The translations under genes were made by a program, and so were the position numbers. Shown one piece after another: positions 34,968 to 45,790 of a stretch of 64,000 nt of DNA (its first letter is position 1; each line of letters opens with the position of its first letter). Source of the stretch: Tetrapyrgos nigripes. Lineage: Eukaryota; Basidiomycota; Agaricomycetes; Agaricales; Campanellaceae. The stretch spans positions 62,001 through 126,000 of the forward strand of contig JAACJM010000165.1 of NCBI GenBank assembly GCA_013368315.1. The letters are read 5' to 3'. The notes under the pieces are model-generated. The model worked only from the letters and a program-made list of their open reading frames with translations. It searched no databases and had not been told where the DNA came from.

Positions 34968-36711
34968 AGCAAAACCGGTCCACCCTTAATGGGTACCCTC
35001 AGTAGCGCAAATGGCTTAACCCGTTTGTCGGTTCCATTTTGGTAAACAGGGCTCAACCACAATTGGTTCACGGTGAAGTAGAGGAATCCGTCGTTTGCGA
35101 CACTGCAAAAAAAAAAAAAGAGAGAGAGAGGAGATAAAGGAAAGGACGTTAGCTAGCTATACTCTGTGATAATTTCAAGAGAAGAGGACAGAGGAAGGAA
35201 GGAAGGAAGGAAAGGCACAAAGAGACAACAAGACGAGGAGGCAAAAAGTAGTTAACGGAGGAGGGGAAAATCACTCACGAAAGGGTGTCAGGCCAAGCAA
35301 TCATCGGATCCCTTACGAACAACTCGATCATTCCGGTTTGAGGGTTGAAGGTATTGACCGAATTATGTTCAGGAGAGCTCAGATAGATAGTCCCCGTATC
35401 GTCCGTTTCTAGACCGTCAGCGCCGCCGCCAAGCTGAAAAAGAGAGAACGATGTCAGTAAATACAACAAAAAAGACAGAGAAAGAGAGGATGTGGTTAAG
35501 GCGAACTCACTTGTCCAAGATATTGAACACTTTGGACCGCACGGATAACAGCAAACGGATCATCGGCAGGGTTGACGCGTAATGGACCCGTCTCTACGCG
35601 GTAAAAGTCTCGACTTGCGATTGGGGTGAAGTAGATAAATTTGCCGTTTGCGGATATGGCGAAACCTGTCAATGAGAAGAGAAGGAAGGAAAGATGATCA
35701 GAAAGACTACCCTCATACAGGCAAAGGTCGCGCAAAGGGCGAGGCTTGAAAAATGGAGACCTCACCGTCAATCCCACCACCAGCTACAGTCTCCCAATGG
35801 AACGCTGGGTTCCTGGCCGAAGCTTGGTACGTCGGGGCACCAAATAACGTTGGAAGGAACTGAGAAACTGGATTGGTCGCATGGATTGAATCCAAGTGTC
35901 TCCAACTCTCTCCAGTTCCAAGGTCGACGACAATGATTCCGTGTGCACCTAGTGGTGACAGTTGTTAGTCAAAGCTCAACCTCGACTTCATTACTGTACT
36001 CACCACTATCCGCAATATACGCAACACCCTCTCCAGAAGCCGTCAAATTAGGACTCAAATCGAACCGAATATCATTGAGGTATCCCAGAGCAGGTAAGAC
36101 GGTTTCAGGGAAGGTGATAGTCTTGAAAGGCGTAGTCCCATTCGAATCATCGCTCAAATCAAACCCAACGAGTTTTGGTCCGCCTGGAGCGGCTGGGGGA
36201 TTGTCTCCACCATCTATGACCGGACGTCCGGTGTCAATAGCCCAAAGACGACCTTTGGCATCATGAACGACTGATTGGACATTGATAAAGTGGTTGGTAT
36301 CGCTTGAGCCGAGGATACGACCTGAAGACGAGTTGGTAAGGCCTTCAGGAGGAGTGTTGAATTCGAGGCTGGGGAAAGGGACTTCGGTGGTGGAGTTGAT
36401 AATTTCCGCTACAGTTGTTGGGTTGGTTGGGAGGTCGCCTCTGCATCAGAGGAAGAGGGTGTAATGTGTCAGCAAAGAATAGAGTATGTAGATACGACTT
36501 ACCTGTTAAAATTCACAAAAGCCCTCCCGGTACTTCCAACCGTTATTCCAATTGGAGGTTGATTCTCAAACAGGTGAACAACCTCCACTGCAGGTCCAAA
36601 GGTGCCGTTGTCGATTAAACCAGGTTTGTCGTCCAATGGAGTGAAAGTCACGGCGTTTACGACGCCAACAGCAGAGCTCGATAGTAAGCTGAAAAACGCG
36701 GTTTTCTTCAT
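34968..36711 (-). CDS. major royal jelly/yellow-family secreted protein
   Basis: Exons 36711-36503, 36440-36004, 35948-35766, 35665-35511, 35433-35279 and 35102-34968 join in frame. The start MKKTAFFSLLSSSAVGVVNA is a signal peptide. The protein has the six-bladed propeller signatures of the MRJP/yellow family: LWAIDTGRP with GGPKLVGFDL, LNDIRFDLS, VAYIADSG-GAHGIIVVDL, GFAISANGKFIYFTP, a GGGADGLETDDTGTIYLSS block, and NDGFLYFTVNQLW near the end. Fungal members are secreted and of uncertain role; some relatives act on melanin-like or phenolic chemistry, but that is not shown here. A TATAAAA box lies on this strand at about 36761-36755, some 45 bases before the ATG. Complete and probably functional. 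Confidence 0.92.
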
Positions 36712-38097
36712 CTTGGGTCGAGAAGACGCCTCCACGCAATTGTTTCCCGGGTCATTTTATAGTCCAATGAACCTTTCGTCATCGTAGAAGCAGGAAGACC
36801 AGGTTTGCATCATTGGATGGGGCAAGAAGGATGAGTAATGGGTAATGGTCACTTGAGGTTACTGGATATACAAAGCGTAGTTTTCTTTCCATGGACGGTC
36901 TCTAGAGCCGTATTGCTTGGGACCACCTGAGATACAGAGGAGGAGCGTGTACTATATTTAGTTGTGGTTGGCGGAAGGTCGCGTCAAGTTCCTGATCAAG
37001 TCCTGACAATCTTGACCCTGCCAGTGGACCGCCATGCCTACTCTAGTGACACCACAATGTTGGCGTTCTGAGCTCTGCGTCTTGCGGAATTACTGTCTAT
37101 AGCTGCCCCCTGCACATGTGGTCAACTACAAGATAAACCGCCAGTCCGAGCAATCGCTTCTAGTTTAACGCCAATCATAACCCATGGCCAGAAATGATCA
37201 CCGCCTTCAAGGACCTCAAGCAATAGAAGCATAACCTCCGAACTTGCGGTCGAGTACGAGAAATAGCCGATGATTGGAACCAAGAGATTGCTACCAAAAA
37301 AGTGCGTCTCTTGAACTTTTTCTGTGTCTACTTTCTGTGTCTAGCTTCATTGACCAATCATCATGCACCTCTTCTTCTGTAAACACTGGCAGCGTATTCG
37401 TGGCCCACATTGTTGCCGAATCTAACTACTTAGGTGTAGCCTCTGAGTCTCTAGTTTCATACATATCATTCTGCGAGCAATGATTTCTTTCTTCCCTGCA
37501 TTACTTCGGCTATTAATTCAAGCATCTTTGATTCCGTACTCGTTAGTGCTTTTATCATCTCTATATATGTCCCAGCAAAAAAGGGCACTTCTTCAATCGC
37601 GAGCGCACTCCATCCACTCACTTCACTACCCATTCAATTGTGATGCTTCGAGCAGAGTTTATTTTTGATATGTATCCGAGTCTCTCACTGTCTCTCAGGC
37701 TTTCCAAGACTTAAAAGGCTAAAGCGGAATTTGGTTGAAAGACCGGCGAGCTCAGCCAAAGCTCAGTGCTCATCGATCATCTCTGACGGGTCGGGTCCAG
37801 TTAGCGGGATCACAGTCGCTACCACAGCACGCAGAGTTTATGTAAAAATTATTCGAGAGTACTTTAGTCATGTCCTTTCATTCTACATATGAGTAGGTAT
37901 CGCATCAATACAGTTTTCCAACAAGACTCTTAAAAGTAGCCCCGCCAAGGGGATAGATAACCCTCTACGCACTGCAACGATAGGAAAGACATCAGCTTCA
38001 TCCAAAAAACACTCAATAGACAGAGAGACTATATCACCTGGGGTTATCCTCGTCACCACCACGTCTACCACAATCATCAACATTGGCAATCATCCAA
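36712..38097. other. 1.4-kb gene-free stretch
   Basis: Apart from the TATA element at its left end, I see no gene or repeat. Confidence 0.5.
36755..36761 (-). promoter_or_regulatory. TATA box of royal-jelly-family gene
   Basis: TATAAAA read on the minus strand about 45 bases before ATG 36711, a close spacing that fits a short leader. Confidence 0.5.
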
Positions 38098-38352
38098 CTA
38101 AAACACCTTTGGTCCTCTCCCAAAATCCCTAGCATGCACCCGTTTATACAGCGGTACAGGTGCTGGGGAATCACCGTTGACTCGTCGGTAATACGGTGGA
38201 GCAACATCGTACTCTCGAGCGAAGTTGCGACGTGTGGAGTTGACGTCCATGTCTGGTGCAGGATTCCTCCTTGAGATCATGATGGGCGCTGCTTGGGAGA
38301 ACCCAGCGAGGACGACGACGATGGTGGAGGCGAGTGAGAGTGAGAAACGCAT
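38098..38352 (-). CDS. small secreted protein with dibasic processing sites
   Basis: Single-exon 84-residue product. MRFSLSLASTIVVVLAGFSQAAP is a signal peptide. The mature part holds several dibasic pairs: SRRN, TRRN, YRRV and YKRV, the kind of sites cut by Kex2-type proteases, with short Pro-rich segments between them, ending RDFGRGPKVF. No CaaX box is present, so it is not a standard mating pheromone precursor. A TATAAAGG element on this strand near 38590-38583 could drive it with a leader of about 200 bases. The family is not recognised; a processed secreted peptide is an inference from the dibasic spacing. Confidence 0.6.
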   Translation of the reverse strand: MRFSLSLASTIVVVLAGFSQAAPIMISRRNPAPDMDVNSTRRNFAREYDVAPPYYRRVNGDSPAPVPLYKRVHARDFGRGPKVF

Positions 38353-39543
38353 TTTGTTTCGTTTGGGGGAGTGGATGGATTGGAGGATAAGGTGTTTTTG
38401 GTTGGTCGGTAGGTGACAGACGAACTCGAAGTCGTTACGGAACAAGTATTGTTGTTACTCAAAAGGAAGTTGAGAACGAGAACAAGACCCAGCTTGTTAA
38501 GGAGAGCGCTGAAAGGACAAGACCAAGCTCGTCGAATGGGGGTGAAGACCTAGCTTAGGGAATGACGGCGACCATGGGGAGCCTTTATACCGGGATTGGA
38601 GGATGATGGCGGTGGTGGTGCCAATACAACCGGCAGCGATCGTCGGGGATATCCTTTTGTGACCTGGCAAGGATGATGGGAATCAGCGGCGACATCCAGC
38701 GAGAGGTAGTGACAAATTGATCTGTTGGCAGTGCCGGGCATATTGCGCCCAAGACGGATGCACCTGGAAGCCAACACACAAGAAGGACAGCATACCCAGC
38801 CTGCGTATACGTGGCATGAAATTAACTGCAGTGGCTTGGCTTCCTGCAGTGCTAACTGATACTCGTAGACCCAGACCCAGACCCTAAGGCGAATTCTGCT
38901 AAGTGCGTACAAAAGTTACCGTACACGCATGCACGCATCCTTGTAACGAACCGATGACACCCGAGGAAAGCTTAGCTGGTTACTGCAGGGGTATCTGGAT
39001 TCCAGTGAAGGATTCCTGGACACCTGTACCAACGTCTTAACGTCATGCAGATGCCGAGTCATGAATTCAGGTGGTGCTGTCCCTCTGTCGAGTCATTATG
39101 GAAAGGCTCCATTGGAACCAAAAAAGCCTTGCAACCACCACGTCAACGGCATGATAGATCTCGCATTTCCCGGGAAGCAAGGGATGCGATCAACGGCACC
39201 ATCAAGGATATGGAAAATTGTACTCCGGAAAACGTTCATGAATTCTTTTGAGCTCGCCATTGAGCCATACTGGAACGAAAAATTTTTCAGAGACCGTGGA
39301 TAGTAGGCCATATCGGTAGGCCACAACGGGGTTCGCCGGTAAAAGCTTTCATGGACGTCTGATGAGATCAAGCCTGGACTGCGATATCAAAGCATATTGT
39401 ACAAGCTCAACAGTAAGAACACACAAAATTATGTTTATACCTGTAAGTAAAAAATTCCGTTGGTGAGACTGGTGACCAGGACGTCGTGAACGGAATTCCG
39501 AGGGCACTCACAAAAGTACAAGAGGTTGGTACAATCTGACTCG
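38353..39543. other. gene-free stretch
   Basis: About 1.2 kb from the peptide gene upstream region to the gankyrin stop. Short open frames on both strands near 39050-39370 have no recognisable motif. Confidence 0.45.
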
Positions 39544-40816
39544 TTATGGTTTGCCACAGGAGTCAATGACATGCTGTTTAGCACGCCGCTGTTCCACCCC
39601 TCCAACACCTTCGATATCCTCGGGGGCTTCGCCATCCTGGTTAAGCTTAATGAAAGGAGGAGCTTCATGAGCAGAAGGACATCGAGATAACATTGAAAGA
39701 CCCTTACACGACCTCGGTCTGCTCCTGCCTCAATCAGGACGACTGCTGCTTCTGCATGAGCCGACTCCATGGCGAGGTGGAGAGGAGTATTGCCTATGGT
39801 CAAATTAATGAGCTTGAGAGCAGACGGAGGGGATCTTGCTATTCGAAGAAACGAACCGACTCGATCTTGGGTATTTAGTCGTGTCTTCACAGGGGCTTGC
39901 GTAGAATCTAAAAGTAGACGTATGAATCCCACAGAACCAGTCGTTGCCGCGCGATGTCTGGGAAAGGTACTGTCAGGGAGGAAACGCAGGCTGAAGAAAG
40001 TGACGTACAAAGGGGTCTGGTTGGCTTTATCCTTGGCATTTATCTGTTACAGTACCAACAAAGTCATGAAAAGGACCGGTGGTTAGTCCAAAATTTGAGC
40101 TCATACGTCTGCATTCCTTGAGATGAGCAGCTTTCCAATCTGATGAAAGGTAAATTATGAAGGAAACGGGGTCGTGTTGAGTCAAACGCACATTAAGACG
40201 GGCTTTGGAAGCAGCATAGTGTCTGGGAAGGTAGCTCAAATTTTGAACCACAACGGGGGTGGCGAGCATGGCTTACAGCGGCGTTATTCCTTTATCGTTG
40301 CGTCTGAAGGAAGGAAAAGTCTAAGACTCGAAGCCCACACAGTCATTTTAGCAACACTGACCGATTTACGTCTGCTCCAGCACCAATTAATTCCTCTACA
40401 ACGCGGTCATGTCCAGCGCTAGCTTGAAATAAGATCAATGGCAGAATGGACATTATCACTGCAGTTTGGCGCACCAGCGATATGCAACGTGGTCCATCCA
40501 CTTCCGTCGACTTTGTCTACCTCAGCTTTCTGGTCAATCAGATATTGGACAATGTCTAGGGACCCAGAAGATGCAGCCCAATGTAAAGGGGTCCTTCCAT
40601 CCTACGAAACCTCGTGAAAAGTTAGAAGACTTGATTGGTAGTCTATAATTACAGCATCGACTGCGTTGACCAAAGAAGGATTTTCGCTCAAAAGAACACG
40701 AAGTAGACCAATTTGATCTGATGAAAGAAAACGGTATTTTGGGGTCACTGTACACTTGTAAGTGTTAAAAAAAACTCACGATTTTGAGCAGCAGTGTGTA
40801 CAGACATGGTAGACAT
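39544..40816 (-). CDS. NAS6: gankyrin/Nas6, proteasome assembly chaperone
   Basis: Ankyrin-repeat chaperone of the 26S proteasome regulatory particle (Nas6 in yeast, PSMD10/gankyrin in animals), which binds the Rpt3 ATPase during base assembly. Eleven exons join in frame: 40816-40780, 40717-40653, 40601-40475, 40422-40362, 40303-40277, 40222-40192, 40139-40107, 40043-40009, 39957-39857, 39793-39708 and 39645-39544. Repeats are easy to read: DGRTPLHWAASSGSLDIVQYL, GSGWTTLHIA, NDKGITPLHYAASK, KANQTPLHRAATTGS and VGNTPLHLAMESAHAEAAVVL, ending IEGVGGVEQRRAKQHV. Several exons are only 27-35 nt. Two acceptors end in AAG. ATG 40816 is the most upstream of two in-frame starts nine bases apart. Complete. 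Confidence 0.93.
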
Positions 40817-42844
40817 GGTGAAGGACGAGGAGAGTGGACGCGTCACTGGTCAGAAGATACGAGTGGCTGTGTAGTTCATGATCGTCGCTCACGTGGGCCA
40901 GACTCCTTTGTCCCGAACTTTCAACGTCGCAGGAGACTATTCGCATTGGATACGGGAACCTGCTTTTGGATTGTTTGTATTTCGGTAAGTTTTCTGACAC
41001 AAATTTAAACCATTGCAAAGATCCATACTTGCCACTACTGACTTGTTTAGTCCTCCGAAGGTTATTAGCTGTCTAATTCCTGTTGTTGACTATTGAGCTT
41101 GTTTATGCTATCACGAAAATGGTGATTATTTACGGGTATACTCAGAACAGGAAATCATCCTGCAAACGGTGAGGCCTAACTTACACCGCCAGGGGACTAG
41201 ACCAGCTTCGTTAGTGAGCACCCCGATCAACTCGTTGTTTCCTGTCTAGCTTTGATGAGCAGTTTCACCAGCCTATGCACGTATCTTGACTAGGCCAACT
41301 TAAGAAAGGCCCTCAGCCAATGCCCCAAGTCGCAGTACTGTCAGAACCATCGTTTCAGCTGTAAGTGGACTACTGGAACTCGGCTCAACATCATGGTCTT
41401 CTCATGGGGGATCTTTAGCTTCCTATCGCGCAATCCTCCCTCCGGTAGATGAACATGGACACTTCTCGGCGGACCTTGACTCTGGTTTGAGTGGGTACTC
41501 ATGCTTGATTTCAAATTGTACTTCAATTGCTTTCGTGGCGGTTCTACATCGTTCGCCGTCACTGTTTCATGAAACGTATTCCCGAGGCAACCTAGTTGTT
41601 GCTGCCTTCTCCACTGGCCAATGCTATGACCTCTGAACTGCGTCGTTCATACCTTCCTCATTCTCTTTATTGGCTAGACCGGAAATAATGCGATTTGCCA
41701 GTGATCATGTAGCATCGGATCCCCAAATCTGAGTATCCCGTATCCGAACTTGGATCGCCATCGCGTCTATGGTGCCATTCAACGCAATTGATATCCTTCT
41801 TGATGTTTTGCATCTCTCTTCCTTTCTCAATCCAATTTTCGTTTCAGCATTCGTCCAAGTCGACCAGGGCGAATCCGCTGGACGATCGCATTCGTAAATA
41901 AACTGCCGGTGGCAACACGTTTGCAACTCTTATCGTCAATGCTGACGGTCTTGAAAAGCTTATCTTTGCGCATACTGACGTCTCTGAACAGGACATCGTT
42001 CGACCGAGTCCCACTGTGTATCCATTTCTCCCCAAGCCGGTGACCACTTTACCAGGATCACAGTCAATTATGCAATCATTATGGCGCAGAAAGCTAATCC
42101 AGACTCGAGAGAAGACACCCCGATTCTATCTACGATCCCATGCCTAACTCGTACTCGATGATCACTCAAGTGAAGTTATTGTTTATGCTTTCTAGGCCTT
42201 CCGATACTTTCCTTTATCCCTGCTAGGTACCATGAAGACTGAAGAAATCGTACTTGAGTCAGAAAACTGAATTGACGCGAGCATCCCTTCGACTCGATGT
42301 TGATGAAACGCCAGCGAGTATCATGCAACCATGCTCTCGTAAAATCCAGTCTCATGCAGCATGCTCAAAGTTTTTCAGTCTGTGAGCAAACTTTGAAACA
42401 CATTGTACGTCGTACTGGTTCACACTACGGTCTAGGAGTATAGTGGCATTACCTGCCTAACGTCTAAAGTACACTGATACTTATTCCCCGGCTATCATAA
42501 AATTGTAACACTAACAGTAAATTTACATTGCGTCGACATGAAGAAGCTCGAGACTTGATGAAGCTTCGTATTCATGTCGTGTTGAGCTTATGCTTCTAAC
42601 GCTATTCTTCTTCTGATACTTATTCAATCCGAGTCGTGATAGATGATGTAAAAATCCAGCACTACTACAAACCCCCGAATGGCAATTGACGGGAACATCT
42701 CCCGCATATCTCGGGGTGTGTTTATCGCCTTAGTTCTCAGCGTCATCATTCTTAGCTTTAGCTTCTACGCGTGAAGTTTGTGTGGCGAATATAATAGATT
42801 CTCTATTCAAGAACGACGATGTCGACATTACGGGTATCAAACTA
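40817..42844. other. 2.0-kb gene-poor stretch
   Basis: Short open frames (for example minus 41341-41562 and plus near 41880-42110) have protein-like composition but no domain, start context or introns I can defend. Possibly relic sequence; nothing is annotated. Confidence 0.4.
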
Positions 42845-44732
42845 TTATACATCTAGAAGAGTGTAGTAGTTAACTACTACAAAGAGAATAGGAACTTGCG
42901 ACCAAAAGAGGAATAGCAAGTAAGATAAACAACAAAAATGAGAACATTTCGACAAAGCAGAGTCCAAAATAAAGTAGGAGACGAACAAGGCCGTGTTTAA
43001 TCCGCTAACAACTGGTAAGCTCAAAACTTGGCTTCTGTTTGGAAGATACTTACCTGCATCAGACGTCGCATAGCCTGTAGTATAGGGAGGCGAAGAATAG
43101 GATGTGGGATTCATGGAACCATCTCCGGATGTCCATCCTGATCCCCAGGAATGGAATCCTTCTGGAATTGAGGAAGACATGCCTTGAGAAGGACTGCAAT
43201 ACGAGTAAGCGCGGGGAATACTCTTACTGTCCGATGAAGACGAAGGAGGCACATCAGAGTTCATCAACCAGGGCGTTCTTTGCGAACTGCCCTCGCGCCG
43301 ACCTAAATATCGTGTGTTGTATCCCATTCCATCGTGATGTTCTCGAACCGTGTTTTGATACGGGTGGCCCGAACGGATGGTACGAGCAGGTCTGTCCGAT
43401 AGACCTAACTCAGGATTGGTGCTGATGGCCTCGTACGAATCGCTTTGCCAGCGCCCAGAATTAGTTGAATGAACACCGTGCGTAGACCAAGCGTCAGCGT
43501 GGAGCGCATCGCGACGAGAGCTTAAGTTGACGTGGCTGGTGTGCGAACTTGTCGGTGACAGAGGCCACGGGGTATCTTGGCGCGATGGCGCGGACATTCT
43601 GAGACTATCCAATGACCCACCATTCCATTTGTCCGCAGCAGAGCTTCGAGAATATCCGTTAGAGCCGGAGGTCAATGGTGACAGTGGGTAAAGACTGCCT
43701 GTAGTGTACGAATCAACGGGCGAGACGGGAGAAGTGGGACTTGCGGAATGTGTTGGACTGTATGATTGCTCTTCGACTTTGCATTCCACCACGTCGTCTT
43801 CAGGTTCCGATCTAGTTAGTGTACACTCAGTTGGATTCTCAAAGCACCAGACAGATGAACTTACACCAGCCGTGGCTTGCCATCGGGGCCCATTTCGACC
43901 TTGGGTGGTACTCGGAAATTTGTCAATCGAAAGATGTGGGGCGGCATGTACAAATTCATGATGTCTTGCCTGGAAGAAGGTTTCTGTGTTCCCAAGGCTG
44001 TCAATTGATTGTGTCTTCTTATCAAAAGCATCATATCTCACCTTGAGTCTCCCTGATCTAATGTCTTCCGAAGTGTAATACGAGATGAGGTGAAGGTCGG
44101 AGCCATCAATCGTCACTGTGATAGTCTACCATGAGAATATGCTATTAGAGGTGTAGATAGAGGAGAGTATTTCGTAGTATACCTTCTTGATTAAACCATT
44201 GGGTTTGAAGGTTCCTTGGTCGCTACCCGAGCTGTAGCTTGTTGGACCTCCTTTGAAACCAGTTCCCGACAGACCAGGCGAGTTGCGGTGGATGGAAAGG
44301 GCGCGTTCATCTCCTGTGTATTTCTTGTGACTTCCTCGACTGCTTGCTCTCTCGTTGATTTCTCGGTAGACCTTATAGATTATCTTCAGTAAGCCGACGC
44401 TGGTTTGCAATTTCAGTTGGACTTACCAGAAAGTTACCAACGATACGTGAAGGCGACCACAACAGTCCATCTGTGAGGCTAGTCAATGGAAAGGTTATGA
44501 ACGCTCACAATAGGCACTCACCTGTCCAACGTTTGATCCCACTCTCCTCAACACTAAAGATAAACACAGCCCCACTTTTGACCATTGCACGTCGTTCTGC
44601 ATCGTTGAGGCGTCGTGTAATGCGAGGAATAATGCCTTGGCGAGCGGCGTGTATGAGACGCAGAGCATGGACGGTCGTCTCAACATAGCCATGGAAGGGT
44701 GGAACATCTGGGGAAGAGGTGCTGCTAGTCAT
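42845..44732 (-). CDS. WOPR (Gti1/Pac2/Wor1) transcription regulator
   Basis: DNA-binding master regulator of the WOPR family, which controls morphology and development in fungi. ATG 44732 gives MTSSTSSPDVPPFHGYVETT. WOPR box 1 runs FHGYVETTVHALRLIHAARQG through VFIFSVEESGIKRWTDG-LLWSPSRIVGNFLVYRE; box 2 follows after a Ser/Gly linker with KPNGLIKKTITVTI and LHLISYYTSEDIRSGRLK. Exons 44732-44521, 44469-44427, 44371-44184, 44125-44042, 43983-43865 and 43811-43054 join in frame; the fifth encodes KPSSRQDIMNLYMPPHIF. The C-terminal region is Ser/Pro/Tyr/Gly-rich, as usual. The 3' end is uncertain: either an intron begins at 43053 (acceptor at 43012) or the frame reads through; both end near 42845. 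The intergenic space upstream is about 1 kb. Confidence 0.93.
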
Positions 44733-45790
44733 TGCTGTACGTCTAAGCTTGAGGCTGTTGGACAATTGAAGAGTTAAGCTGAAGAGGTTGGGGGAGTTTA
44801 TAGTAGTGACGGTCCTGAGCAAGTTTCCTTTATTACTAGCGTCTGAGCTGCCCCTTGCATAATAAGCCATTCGGTGAAAGCAACCATCGATCCGGAACTG
44901 ACCTGAGGTTCGCCATCCAGCACCTGGTTCAAAAACGGTGGAGTCGGATAGGGTTGCAGGAATAACGTTACCGAAGCTAGGCTTACCTGACATTTTATCG
45001 GCGACGCCACCTTTAACTTCTCTCACCCACTGACTCGTTTTCTGCAGGATCTTTCCCGGATTGACCAAGATACCCTAGGTTGTACCTGTTTCTATTATTA
45101 TCACGGGTTTCACCCTCCCTGCCGAACTGGACCCCCCTCTTGTCCGACTGTGGCTGGCCGCCGGGTGAGATACCATACTTGGCATCCTCCCGGTTCTTTT
45201 CTGTAAATATTACCTGCCCGCAATACTGACTGATCTTCGATGTCCAAGAGGTCAAGAGTTCATTACAGATACGTAAAATGCGGTAGTCTTTGGCATCCTT
45301 GCCATCCATCTATTGCTTGGAGGCTGATGAAATGGACATGGCGTTTCTTTCAACGTGGACCAATTCCGGTCCGTTTGACATCGTTCGTATAGCCCACAAG
45401 CTATACGTCTGTGACTGCTTTCCTTTCTTACTGGAACGAACCAAAGAGAAGCTGTGAAGTCTTGAAGCTATCTGATTGAACGGCGGCAACAAGGATGACA
45501 TACCTCATGTTGTTGACAAATCGTCGATTTCCAGGCCTGTAATCATCTAAACCAATGGGAAGCCTTAGCAGGCTTTAGAAGTTCCTGTCTCGAACTTAAA
45601 CGAGCCCTGCACTCATATATTGCTTCCATGCGTGATTGTTGTTGCCATACTATCTGGGTAACTCAAAATCCGCAAACATACAGTTGCGATTTTCCGAGAG
45701 AATGATATAACAAAAGCATCAGATCGTAAGTTGAAGTCCACGGGTTTACACTGAAGGCATACAAGTCAATGACAAGGACAAAATTTAGAA
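44733..45790. other. upstream region of the WOPR gene
   Basis: The frame of the WOPR gene stays open upstream to about 45068, but the added residues are not family-like; it is more likely leader. No separate gene is supported between here and the stop of the F-box gene at 45791. Confidence 0.5.

Noticed and set aside
39045..39371. Overlapping open frames on both strands
   Set aside because: Neither has a recognisable motif or continues across plausible introns.
41341..42110. Protein-like fragments in a gene-poor block
   Set aside because: Could be relics, but I cannot tie them to a family; reporting a gene would be unsupported.
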